Positions 8,558 to 16,816 of a DNA stretch of 64,000 bases are shown piece by piece. The notes below the pieces were generated by a model. The model did no database searches, was not told the origin of the DNA, and was given only the letters and a program-made list of their open reading frames with translations. The stretch comes from Flavobacterium aeripolare. GTDB taxonomy: Bacteria > Bacteroidota > Bacteroidia > Flavobacteriales > Flavobacteriaceae. Numbering within the stretch: position 1 is the stretch's first letter; every line of letters begins with the position of its first letter. The stretch is from positions 62,001-126,000 of the forward strand of contig NZ_JABSNL010000009.1 in the NCBI RefSeq assembly GCF_013294025.1. The letters are read 5' to 3'. Made by a program: the position numbers and the translations under genes.

Positions 8558-9073
8558 ATGTACGATAGCTTCTTTCAAAACTACAGCAAAGAACTTATTA
8601 GTTCGCTCTTATTACTATTACTTTTAGTTGTTTTAAGAGTAATCTTAGCGCGCATTGTAAGAAGCTTTGCGGCGCTTACAAATCGCATGGAACACCGCAC
8701 CAATCTTGTGGTAAAGTACATTCATATTTTACTAGGAATCCTTGCCGTAATAGGTATTATCATCATTTGGGGTGTACAAGCAAAGGATATCTTTATCACG
8801 GTTTCTTCTGTAGCGACAATTGTAGGTGTGGCCATGTTTGCACAATGGTCTATTTTAAGCAACATTACATCTGGAGTGATTTTGTTTTTCTCATTCCCTT
8901 TCAAAATTGGTGATGTAATCCAAATACTTGATAAAGACTACCCTATCATTGGCGAAATCGAAGACATACGCGCTTTTCACGTTTCGCTAAAAACAAAGGA
9001 AGGCGAAATCATCATCTATCCAAACAACCTGCTATTCCAGAAAGGGATTTTGATTTCGAAAACTCACTTTTAA
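8558..9073 (+). CDS. Short MscS-family mechanosensitive channel protein
   Basis: A 171-residue membrane protein. Hydrophobic segments lie near residues 12-32, 52-72 and 78-105; the last carries the alanine/glycine-rich pore-helix pattern SSVATIVGVAMFAQWSILSN. It is followed by the beta-domain block F-P-F-K-I-G-D-V-I-Q-I. These are MscS features, but the protein ends soon after the beta domain and lacks the large C-terminal alpha/beta cage of E. coli MscS (286 residues). Short MscS-like proteins are common in Bacteroidota. It probably acts in osmotic pressure relief; gating is unknown. Confidence 0.85.
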   Translation: MYDSFFQNYSKELISSLLLLLLLVVLRVILARIVRSFAALTNRMEHRTNLVVKYIHILLGILAVIGIIIIWGVQAKDIFITVSSVATIVGVAMFAQWSILSNITSGVILFFSFPFKIGDVIQILDKDYPIIGEIEDIRAFHVSLKTKEGEIIIYPNNLLFQKGILISKTHF

Positions 9074-9264
9074 AATCGTAAACAGCAACTGTTCATTTTA
9101 CAAATTATGTATGTCCTATAAGACAGTTCTTAGTATTAAAATGGTAATTATGTAAGATAATCACCGAAAGCTATAAGATAATATCGCTTGTAAAAAATGA
9201 TTTTTGTACTTTAATGTATTAGATTAGAGAACCCACTTTTAATAGCATTAAATCCCCAGAAATC

Positions 9265-10443
9265 ATGAGCAACACAACGAAGTATCCGTTTTACATTAAG
9301 CTGGCATTTACACTAATCAGCATTCTTAGTATTAGTTATATTATTTGTATAGGTAAAGATGTTTTAATACCTGTATTAATGGCATTTATGTTTGCGGTAT
9401 TATTACTTCCTGCATCTGATTTTTTTTCGAAAAAACTTCATTTTCCACATGTACTTTCAGTGGCCGTAACCGTACTTTTATTTGTACTACTTATAGTCGC
9501 ATTACTTACTTTTCTGTCATATGAAATAAGCGATATCGCCAATGATTATGATCGCATAAAAAAGAATATTGACCTTTTTATCACCGACATACAGGGTTAC
9601 ATAAGAACCACATTTGATTTAAGCTTGTGGGAGCAAAAACAGTATTTACAAAACGTAAAACAAGACTCAATGAAAGGCGGCGGAAAAGTGCTAGGTACAA
9701 CGCTAATTTCGTTAACAGATGTCTTAGCAGATTTGACATTGATTCCCATATATACCTTTTTGATACTGCTTTATAAAACACACTTTATCTTGTTTTTTGC
9801 CAAACTAGTTGATAAAAAACACCACGCTAAACTAAAAGAGATTTTATCTCAAGTAAAAGTTGCTATCAACAACTACATCGTAGGGCTTATAATAGAAACG
9901 ATTGTAGTAGCTGTTTTAACCGCATTAGGACTGTATATCTTAGGCGTTAAATACTTTATCTTTTTAGGAATCGTTACTGGAATATTAAATTTGATTCCGT
10001 ACATAGGTATTTTAATTGCTGGAATTATTACCGTTTTATCATCATTGACAGCAACACCAGATATTTCGATTATGCTAGGGATCGTAGTGATAAATATAAT
10101 TGTACAAATTATAGACAACAACATCTTAGTACCTATGATTATTAATACAAAGGTAGAAATCAATGCTTTTGTATCTATTATAGGGATCATAATAGGTGGC
10201 GGAATTGCCGGCATATCGGGTATGTTTCTGGCTATACCCCTTCTTGCTATACTAAAGATCATTTTTGATAGAATAGAATCGCTAGAACCTTGGGGGTATT
10301 TAATGGGAGATAATATGCCCAAGACTTTTGTGTGGCGTTATGCTGATCCCAGTGCTCGAACAAGACCGTCAATCATTTTTTATGATGACGACACAATCGA
10401 CAATAAAGACGAAGAACAGCCACCGATTACCCCAATAGAATAG
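9265..10443 (+). CDS. AI-2E family transporter (PerM/UPF0118)
   Basis: A 392-residue inner-membrane protein with about seven to eight helices: two close helices near 12-50, one near 65-88, a soluble segment at 95-150, then helices near 155-175 and a cluster from 205 to 330. The glycine-rich GVKYFIFLGIVTGILNLIPYIG block is characteristic of AI-2E/PerM transporters, and P-Y-I-G near residue 250 is nearly invariant. A charged cytoplasmic tail ends the protein. The substrate varies in this family (Na+/H+ antiport, autoinducer export), so it is left open. It is followed 31 bases later by an outer-membrane protein gene, probably in the same transcript. Confidence 0.88.
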   Translation: MSNTTKYPFYIKLAFTLISILSISYIICIGKDVLIPVLMAFMFAVLLLPASDFFSKKLHFPHVLSVAVTVLLFVLLIVALLTFLSYEISDIANDYDRIKKNIDLFITDIQGYIRTTFDLSLWEQKQYLQNVKQDSMKGGGKVLGTTLISLTDVLADLTLIPIYTFLILLYKTHFILFFAKLVDKKHHAKLKEILSQVKVAINNYIVGLIIETIVVAVLTALGLYILGVKYFIFLGIVTGILNLIPYIGILIAGIITVLSSLTATPDISIMLGIVVINIIVQIIDNNILVPMIINTKVEINAFVSIIGIIIGGGIAGISGMFLAIPLLAILKIIFDRIESLEPWGYLMGDNMPKTFVWRYADPSARTRPSIIFYDDDTIDNKDEEQPPITPIE

Positions 10444-10474
10444 AATAAAAATTGCTTTACCACGCTATTACAAC

Positions 10475-12295
10475 ATGCTTAAATATTATATTAACATACT
10501 GCTTCTACTAGTTATCATGTGCGGTCCTGCTTCCTTTGCTCAAAAAGTAAAAGAAGAGAAAGACAGCGCTACTTTCTATAAAAACATCCAACATTATTCT
10601 AAAAAAAGAAAATTCACCAAGTTTGTGCACCGCTTGATTTTTAATCCACTTGATGCTCAAAAAAAAGAGAACAAAAGCATTCCAAAGAAGCGCATCAATG
10701 CCGAAGGTAAAATCATTAGAAATATCAATATTGTTACCTTAGATCCTTTTGGCTACTCAGACACCGATACCACTAGAACGCCTAAAAACTGGTCAGAACG
10801 CACGGGAAACAAACTGCATTTGAAAACAAAAAAATTCGCTATCATGAATTTGCTGCTTTTCAAAAAAAACACCCCCTACAACCTTTTGAAAATCGAAGAA
10901 ACCGAAAGGCTTATTCGATCTCAAAAATACGCCAACAGAGTAACCATTTCTGAGGAATATACTAGTGCAAGTAAAGATTCTGTTGATGTAACCATTAGAG
11001 TTCTTGATTCCTGGACCACACAACCTAGGTTGTCTTTTTCAAGCAATCGAATAGCTATTGGTGTAAACGAAAGAAGCTTTTTAGGAACCGGACACCAGTT
11101 AGATTACCGTTTTACCAATCGATTTGAAGATGGTAAAGATGCGCACGATTTTACCTATACCGTTCCCAATATTAAAAACACCTTTGTAAGCACCGTATTA
11201 AAATACAAGGTTGATCTTGATAATTTTTATGATAAAGGAATTGCAATAGAGCGTCCGTTTTACTCTCCATTGACTAAGTGGGCGGGTGGAATATCCTTTG
11301 GTGAACTCTTTAGAAAAGACACGCTCTTAAATGCCAACAAAGAATATATCTCGTCTAACTTTAAGTACAGCACTAAGGATTTATGGGTAGGGAAAGCGTT
11401 TACACTTTTTAAAGGAACTACAATCAAGGACCGTACGACCAACTTGATTTTGTCTGGACGTTTTTACAACACCCATTATAAAGAGAGTCCTAACGAAATC
11501 ATAGATCCAGAGAATTTTTATTCTGGCGAGAAACTGCTTCTTACAGGAATAGGAGTCAATACGAGGCAGTTTATTAAGGACCGTTACATTTTTAAAAATG
11601 GTATCGTAGAGGATATCCCTATTGGTCGTATTTACGGTATTACGGCGGGTTACCAGTATAAAAATGAGCAGTGGCGTCCCTACCTGGGAGCACAAGTCTC
11701 TTTTGGAGATTACTTTGATTGGGGATTTTTAAGTACCAATTTTGAGGTAGGAACCTATTTCAATAAATCCAATACCGAGCAGACCGCTTTCTCCTTCCAA
11801 GCAAACTACTTTACTAATTTACTAGAATTAGGGCGCTGGAAAATTAGACAGTTTATAAAGCCACAATTAGTAATAGGAACCCATCGCACAGATATTTTAG
11901 GGGACCAACTTTCGATCAATGAAAATGCGGGAATTCAAGGATTCAACAGTCCTATTTATGGGACCAGCAAAGCGGTAATGACGCTGCAAACACAAACCTA
12001 CGCTCCCAAGGATATTTGGGGCTTTAGGATGAATCCGTATTTTAATTATTCAGTGGCTGTATTAGGTAATTCTCAAGCGGGAATGACAAAGAACAAAGCC
12101 TACTCAAAGATCGGGATTGGTGTGATAATCAATAACGATTATTTAGTATTTAGTTCGTTCCAACTTTCGCTATCCTACTACCCTACGATTCCGTTTGAAG
12201 GCGACAACGTTTTTAGAACAAATGCATTTGAAACAACCGACTTTGGTCTGCAAAGTTTTGAGTTGGCTAAGCCTCGCACAGTGTTGTATAGGTAA
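10475..12295 (+). CDS. Outer-membrane protein with POTRA-like domain and beta-barrel
   Basis: A 606-residue exported protein with a signal peptide ending at SFAQ, near residue 22. Residues 75-185 look like one POTRA domain: IIRNINIVTLDPFG, then an L-L-K-I-E-E-T-E-R-L-I-R-S-Q helix and VDVTIRVLDSW. The remainder alternates aromatic and polar residues as in a 16-strand barrel (for example GTGHQLDYRF and GIGVIINNDYLVFSSFQ). This is the architecture of Omp85/surface-antigen proteins, but it is too short and has too few POTRA domains to be BamA. It may be a TamA-like or lipid/protein export pore. The last residue is not the usual phenylalanine. Confidence 0.7.
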   Translation: MLKYYINILLLLVIMCGPASFAQKVKEEKDSATFYKNIQHYSKKRKFTKFVHRLIFNPLDAQKKENKSIPKKRINAEGKIIRNINIVTLDPFGYSDTDTTRTPKNWSERTGNKLHLKTKKFAIMNLLLFKKNTPYNLLKIEETERLIRSQKYANRVTISEEYTSASKDSVDVTIRVLDSWTTQPRLSFSSNRIAIGVNERSFLGTGHQLDYRFTNRFEDGKDAHDFTYTVPNIKNTFVSTVLKYKVDLDNFYDKGIAIERPFYSPLTKWAGGISFGELFRKDTLLNANKEYISSNFKYSTKDLWVGKAFTLFKGTTIKDRTTNLILSGRFYNTHYKESPNEIIDPENFYSGEKLLLTGIGVNTRQFIKDRYIFKNGIVEDIPIGRIYGITAGYQYKNEQWRPYLGAQVSFGDYFDWGFLSTNFEVGTYFNKSNTEQTAFSFQANYFTNLLELGRWKIRQFIKPQLVIGTHRTDILGDQLSINENAGIQGFNSPIYGTSKAVMTLQTQTYAPKDIWGFRMNPYFNYSVAVLGNSQAGMTKNKAYSKIGIGVIINNDYLVFSSFQLSLSYYPTIPFEGDNVFRTNAFETTDFGLQSFELAKPRTVLYR

Positions 12296-12409
12296 ATTTC
12301 TTTCAAGAAATGGCAATGCTATAACCTAATACTAGTATTGTGATAGTTATAAAGTAAGCCATCAAGCTACCTTTGTAACGAATTAAACCACAATCAAATC
12401 CAACCTATT

Positions 12410-12721
12410 ATGAAAAAATTTAGACTTTATTTAATGATGACAATTGTTTCATTATGTGCACTACCAACAGTTACTTACGCAGGAGATAAAAATCCAGCTA
12501 CAACAGAGCCAACAGAAATTCCTGCAGAAGTGCAATTTAAATTAGACCGCTTAGAAGAAATCAAAGAAATGGATAAATCAGATCTTAGCAGAGTCGAAAA
12601 GAAAGAATTACGCAAGGAAGTTCGAGCTATAAAAGCCGACCTAAAATCGACCGGTAACGGTGTTTACCTATCTGTAGGAGCGATTATTATCATCGTTCTT
12701 TTATTGATTTTACTATTATAA
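12410..12721 (+). CDS. Small secreted, C-terminally anchored protein of unknown function
   Basis: A 103-residue protein I do not recognise. The first 24 residues form a signal peptide ending TYA. Residues 40-80 are strongly charged and helical (LDRLEEIKEMDKSDLSRVEKKELRKEV given here in part), and the last 18 residues are almost purely I/L/V (IIIIVLLLILLL) and should sit in a membrane. A similar pattern of signal peptide, charged helix and a terminal hydrophobic anchor is frequent in small flavobacterial envelope proteins. It has its own 5' region and a strong terminator at 12748. Confidence 0.75.
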   Translation: MKKFRLYLMMTIVSLCALPTVTYAGDKNPATTEPTEIPAEVQFKLDRLEEIKEMDKSDLSRVEKKELRKEVRAIKADLKSTGNGVYLSVGAIIIIVLLLILLL

Positions 12722-12747
12722 AAGACAACAAAATAGCCCTTAAAAAG

Positions 12748-12776
12748 AGAAACGTATCACACGTTTCTTTTTTTTT
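12748..12776 (+). terminator. Rho-independent terminator
   Basis: Perfect 8-bp stem AGAAACGT / ACGTTTCT with a 5-base loop, followed by nine T. Confidence 0.9.
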
Positions 12777-12885
12777 GAAGTCAATATAGCTACTTATTGA
12801 AAAGATGAATAAAATGGAAAGGCACAGTTCTTGTTTTATAGCTATTCGAAACAAAAAACAAATCAAATTTTACATAAATACAATT

Positions 12886-13332
12886 ATGAAAACATTACAA
12901 TTATTAGTTCTAGGATTACTGTTATCAGTAGCTACTTCGAGTCAAGCACAAGTTAATTTAAATGTTACTATAGGTACCGCTCCATCATGGGGACCATCAG
13001 GATATGATAACGCTGAATATTATTACCTTCCAGATGTAGCGTCTTACTACGATGTTCAAGCGTCACAATTTATTTATTATGGTAACGGAAAATGGATACG
13101 GGCTAGAAGGCTACCTGTGCAATATAACAATTACGACTTATACGGTGGTTATAAAGTAGTACTAACAGATTATCACGGTAAAACTCCGTACACACATTAT
13201 AAAGAGCACAAAGTAAAATATACAAAAGGCTATAAAGGGAAGCCGCAGAAAAATATAGGTTCTAAGTACGATAAAAAAGTGTACAGTAAAAAAAATAAAG
13301 ATAATAATGGACATGGCAAATCCAAGCACTAA
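12886..13332 (+). CDS. Secreted GPSGY-type protein, copy 1
   Basis: A 148-residue exported protein, unknown function. I start it at the ATG at 12886, where a clean signal peptide begins (MKTLQLLVLGLLLSV...SQAQ); an in-frame ATG 81 bases upstream would place charged residues before it. The mature part opens with VNLNVTIGTAPSWGPSGYDN, then tyrosine-rich YYYLPDV, ASQFIYYGNGKWI and the NNYDLYGGYKVVL block. The tail is lysine-rich and low in complexity. It is a tandem paralogue of the gene at 13496: cores align residue for residue while the tails diverge. Confidence 0.85.
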   Translation: MKTLQLLVLGLLLSVATSSQAQVNLNVTIGTAPSWGPSGYDNAEYYYLPDVASYYDVQASQFIYYGNGKWIRARRLPVQYNNYDLYGGYKVVLTDYHGKTPYTHYKEHKVKYTKGYKGKPQKNIGSKYDKKVYSKKNKDNNGHGKSKH

Positions 13333-13350
13333 GGTACTGACCCTGAAAAT

Positions 13351-13382
13351 ATAGCCTAGCAAATAAGCTAGGCTATTTTATT
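13351..13382 (+). terminator. Rho-independent terminator
   Basis: Perfect 9-bp stem TAGCCTAGC / GCTAGGCTA with a 6-base loop, followed by TTTTATTT. Confidence 0.85.
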
Positions 13383-13495
13383 TGTGGTAAATAAATGTAA
13401 AAATAGATGGGCGCGCTGGCACAGTTGTTGGTTTCTATTATCGAAAGAGCTGTAATGCTTTTTGCATTCGCATTATTAATTAAAATAAATTCAAT

Positions 13496-14029
13496 ATGAA
13501 AATCCTAAAACTCATCGCCCTCGGCATCATATTACTCGTCTCGAGTACCTCAGAAGCTCAAGTATCTGTAAATGTAAATATAGGACGTGCTCCTTCTTGG
13601 GGACCATCGGGCTATAACAATGTTGGTTATTATTACTTACCAGATATCCAAGCATACTACGATATACGCGCTTCACAATTTATTTATTATGGTGGCCGCA
13701 ATTGGGTTCGCTCAAGACAATTACCCAGACAATATCGCAATTATGATTTGTATAATGGTTACAAAGTAGTATTAAACAATTACCGAGGAAACAGCCCTTA
13801 TAGATATTACAATACCCACCGTAAAACCTACCGTGTAGGATATCGAGGACCACAGCAAAGAACAATAGGTCGTCGCACAGCTAGTTACAGACATAGTGAT
13901 AACAGAAACGCCCGCTACCACCGTGCTCCTGCTAAACGTCATTATGAAAAAAGATATAGCAAAAGAAACGATTACAAGAAAAACAAAAAAAATCACGGTA
14001 AAGAGTCACACGGGCATCACCGCCATTAA
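13496..14029 (+). CDS. Secreted GPSGY-type protein, copy 2
   Basis: A 177-residue exported protein paralogous to the product of 12886-13332. It has a signal peptide (MKILKLIALGIILLV...SEAQ) and then the same core: VSVNVNIGRAPSWGPSGYNN, YYYLPDI, ASQFIYYGGRNWV and NYDLYNGYKVVL. The C-terminal 70 residues are extremely basic, rich in Arg, His, Lys and Tyr, and unlike the Lys/Gly tail of copy 1. This looks like tandem duplication with rapid divergence of the tail. The tail might bind polyanions such as DNA, LPS or exopolysaccharide; that is inference from charge alone. Confidence 0.85.
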   Translation: MKILKLIALGIILLVSSTSEAQVSVNVNIGRAPSWGPSGYNNVGYYYLPDIQAYYDIRASQFIYYGGRNWVRSRQLPRQYRNYDLYNGYKVVLNNYRGNSPYRYYNTHRKTYRVGYRGPQQRTIGRRTASYRHSDNRNARYHRAPAKRHYEKRYSKRNDYKKNKKNHGKESHGHHRH

Positions 14030-14047
14030 TTTTACCTAATTGCTAAA

Positions 14048-14077
14048 AGAGCATCCGTTATGGGTGCTCTTTTTTTG
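14048..14077 (+). terminator. Rho-independent terminator
   Basis: 9-bp stem AGAGCATCC / GGGTGCTCT (one G-T pair), 5-base loop, followed by a T run. Confidence 0.88.
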
Positions 14078-14168
14078 TTTTAGATATTTCAAAAATTACA
14101 TTTTGGAATAATTAACTTGAAATATTTTATTACTACATTTGAAGATATTGCCAATAAACTACTTTAAA

Positions 14169-16700
14169 ATGCATTACAACAAGTCAAAATTCGTTCTTTT
14201 ATTTCTCTTCTCAACTGCGTTTGTTGCTGCTCAAAAGCCCGTAAAATCTACGTCAGTTGCCCTCTACAACCAAATTGAAAAAGCAAATTTTCTAGGTTCT
14301 GTTTTATATATAGCTGCACATCCTGATGATGAAAACACCCGCTTAATTTCGTATTTATCAAATGATGTAAAGGCCAGAACAGGCTATCTATCGCTCACAA
14401 GAGGAGATGGAGGACAAAATCTCATAGGTCCACAATTAAGAGAATTATTGGGTGTGATACGCACACAAGAGTTGATTGAGGCTCGAAAGATAGATGGTGG
14501 CGAGCAGTTCTTTTCTCGTGCCAATGATTTTGGTTTTTCAAAAAACCCAGAAGAGACGTTAACCATTTGGAACGAAAACGAAGTACTCGCAGATGTGATT
14601 TGGACTATTCGAAAATTCCAACCAGACGTGATCATCAATCGTTTTGATCACCGTACCGGCGGAACTACACACGGTCATCATACTTCGTCGGCTATTTTAA
14701 GCACAAAAAGTTTTGCAATGACTAATGACCCTACACTTTTCCCGGAACAACTGCAATATGTAACACCTTGGCAAACTAAAAGACAATTTTTCAATACGTC
14801 ATGGTGGTTTTATGGTAGCCAAGAAAAATTTGATGCTGCAAACAAAGCGACCTTATCAACTTTAAAAACAGGAACCTACTACAAGAATTTAGGAAAATCA
14901 AATCAAGAAATTGCTGCCTTAAGTAGAAGCAGCCATCAATCACAAGGTTTTGGTAGTACTGGTAGTCGCGGTGTTGATACAGAATACCTAGAACTAGTAA
15001 ACGGGACTCCATTGCAAAACAAAGACAACCTATTTGAAGGTATTGATACCAGCTGGAATAGAGTTAAAGGAGGGAAACCTATTGGTGAATTACTTGCTAA
15101 GATATTGGCAAATTACAATTTCCAGGATCCTAGCGCTAGCGTAAAAGAGCTAGTTACGGCGTACAGCATGATTCAAAAACTAGAGGAGACACATTGGAAA
15201 ACAATTAAATCAACCGAATTAGAGCAAATCATTGCTGGTTGCACAGGTTTGTATCTTGAGGCAGCTGCAGCTACACAGGAAGTTTTTCCAGACAGCACTG
15301 TAAAATTAAAATTAGAAGCAATTAATAGAAGCGAGGTACCCATGATGCTTAAAAGCATTACAACGCAACCAGAAAATAAATCGACCACAATAAATACTGC
15401 TTTAGCATTTAATGACGATCAAACCTTTCCAGCTCAAATAGTACTTCCTGCGACTACTGAGTACACACAGCCGTATTGGCTAAAAGAACCTTCAACCGTA
15501 GGAATGTACACGGTAAGCGATCAAAAAAATAGAGGGATTCCAGATATTATTAGAGATGCTCAGGTTACTTTTAATATTGAAGTAGCAGGAACCGTGATTC
15601 CATTCACACAAAAAGTAGTCTATAAATACAACGACGATGTGCGCGGTGAAATATTTGATTACCTAGACGTTGTTCCTGAGGTGACTTCGAGTATTATCAA
15701 CAAAGTTGCCTTATTCACTGCCAATGAAAGTAAAGCAATTGCTGTAAAGGTAAAAGCGGGTAAAGACAACATCAACGGAATTGTTGCACTAGATCTACCT
15801 AAAGAATGGAAAGTTACTCCAGCAAATTACACCTTCTCTCTTGATAAAAAAGGAATGGATAAAACAGTTGTTTTTAACGTAACTGCACCAGCAAAACCAT
15901 CAGAAGTGGCTGCTAAAAGCATTGTAACTGTTGGTGATAAACAATATACAAAAGACCAAATAATAATTGATTATAAGCATATTACAAAGCAGCAAGTGCT
16001 AGAAGATGCTGCAGCTCGATTTATCCAAGTTGATTTAAAAACGACCAATAAAAAAATTGCCTATATTATGGGAGCTGGTGATCAGGTTCCTGAGAGCTTG
16101 ATCCAGATGGGGTATCAAGTTACCGTAATAGATCCTATAGCTATTTCGACCAATAGTTTGAAAGCATTTGATGTGGTAATCACTGGAATTAGAGCCTACA
16201 ACACCGTACCTCTATTAGCTAACAAGCAACAAATTTTGCTGGATTTTGTGAAAAGTGGTAAAACTATGATTGTGCAATACAATACGCCTAGCAATGAGAT
16301 CCCAGATAATATAGCGCCTTACTCGTTGCATATTTCTCGCGACCGCGTTACTGATGAAAATGCTGCAACAACGTTTTTAGCTCCTAAACATTCTGTTTTA
16401 AACTACCCAAACCAAATTACGACAGAAGATTTTGAGGGTTGGACACAAGAACAAGGATTGTATTACCCTGATCAATATGATGCGCACTTCACTCCTATCC
16501 TATCTTCAGCAGATAAAGGAGAAAGTCCTAAAGATGGGGCATTGTTAGTTGCACCTTACGGAAAAGGATTCTACGTATACACTGGACTAAGTTTCTTTAG
16601 AGAATTACCCGTAGGAGTGTCTGGAGCCTACCGATTATTATCGAATATTATTTCGTTACAAAGTACCCCTACCACTGATAAAACTACCACCAAAAACTAA
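14169..16700 (+). CDS. PIG-L family deacetylase, secreted multidomain
   Basis: An 843-residue exported protein. I start it at 14169 because the signal peptide begins there (MHYNKSKFVLLFLFSTAFVAAQ given in part); an ATG at 14139 would add ten residues. The N-terminal 300 residues are a PIG-L/LmbE deacetylase domain with the zinc motif AAHPDDE near residue 47, LTRGDGGQN, and a later THGHHTSS histidine cluster. The middle is beta-rich, and the C-terminal 200 residues (IMGAGDQVPESL, LLDFVKSGKTMIVQYNTP) resemble a glutamine-amidotransferase-like fold. PIG-L enzymes remove N-acetyl groups from GlcNAc-type sugars. Next come a membrane microprotein and a sodium symporter, suggesting uptake of the released product. 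Confidence 0.88.
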   Translation: MHYNKSKFVLLFLFSTAFVAAQKPVKSTSVALYNQIEKANFLGSVLYIAAHPDDENTRLISYLSNDVKARTGYLSLTRGDGGQNLIGPQLRELLGVIRTQELIEARKIDGGEQFFSRANDFGFSKNPEETLTIWNENEVLADVIWTIRKFQPDVIINRFDHRTGGTTHGHHTSSAILSTKSFAMTNDPTLFPEQLQYVTPWQTKRQFFNTSWWFYGSQEKFDAANKATLSTLKTGTYYKNLGKSNQEIAALSRSSHQSQGFGSTGSRGVDTEYLELVNGTPLQNKDNLFEGIDTSWNRVKGGKPIGELLAKILANYNFQDPSASVKELVTAYSMIQKLEETHWKTIKSTELEQIIAGCTGLYLEAAAATQEVFPDSTVKLKLEAINRSEVPMMLKSITTQPENKSTTINTALAFNDDQTFPAQIVLPATTEYTQPYWLKEPSTVGMYTVSDQKNRGIPDIIRDAQVTFNIEVAGTVIPFTQKVVYKYNDDVRGEIFDYLDVVPEVTSSIINKVALFTANESKAIAVKVKAGKDNINGIVALDLPKEWKVTPANYTFSLDKKGMDKTVVFNVTAPAKPSEVAAKSIVTVGDKQYTKDQIIIDYKHITKQQVLEDAAARFIQVDLKTTNKKIAYIMGAGDQVPESLIQMGYQVTVIDPIAISTNSLKAFDVVITGIRAYNTVPLLANKQQILLDFVKSGKTMIVQYNTPSNEIPDNIAPYSLHISRDRVTDENAATTFLAPKHSVLNYPNQITTEDFEGWTQEQGLYYPDQYDAHFTPILSSADKGESPKDGALLVAPYGKGFYVYTGLSFFRELPVGVSGAYRLLSNIISLQSTPTTDKTTTKN

Positions 16701-16704
16701 TCGT

Positions 16705-16812
16705 ATGGAGCCCAAAAAAGTAAGAAGTTGGAAAAAAAATTACACTTTGGTATTGATTGCTAATGCAATCTACATCTTAGTTTTTTATTTAATAATGAAA
16801 TTATACTCATAA
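16705..16812 (+). CDS. 35-residue membrane microprotein ahead of the symporter
   Basis: An ORF of 36 codons between the PIG-L and symporter genes, four bases after the former stop and four before the next ATG. The product begins MEPKKVRSWKKNY, highly basic, then has one hydrophobic helix (TLVLIANAIYILVFYLIM) and ends KLYS. The positive-inside rule would put the N-terminus in the cytoplasm. The tight spacing on both sides and the clean single-helix design support a real gene. It may be an accessory subunit of the symporter, by analogy with small partners of other sodium symporters; not demonstrated here. Confidence 0.75.
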   Translation: MEPKKVRSWKKNYTLVLIANAIYILVFYLIMKLYS

Positions 16813-16816
16813 CACC

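Noticed and set aside
12805..12885. Upstream ATG extending the first GPSGY protein by 27 residues
   Set aside because: The extension is charged and would bury the signal peptide; the ATG at 12886 gives a standard one.
14384..14638. Antisense ORFs inside PIG-L and other long genes
   Set aside because: No start context, no family features, and the main frame is fully explained.
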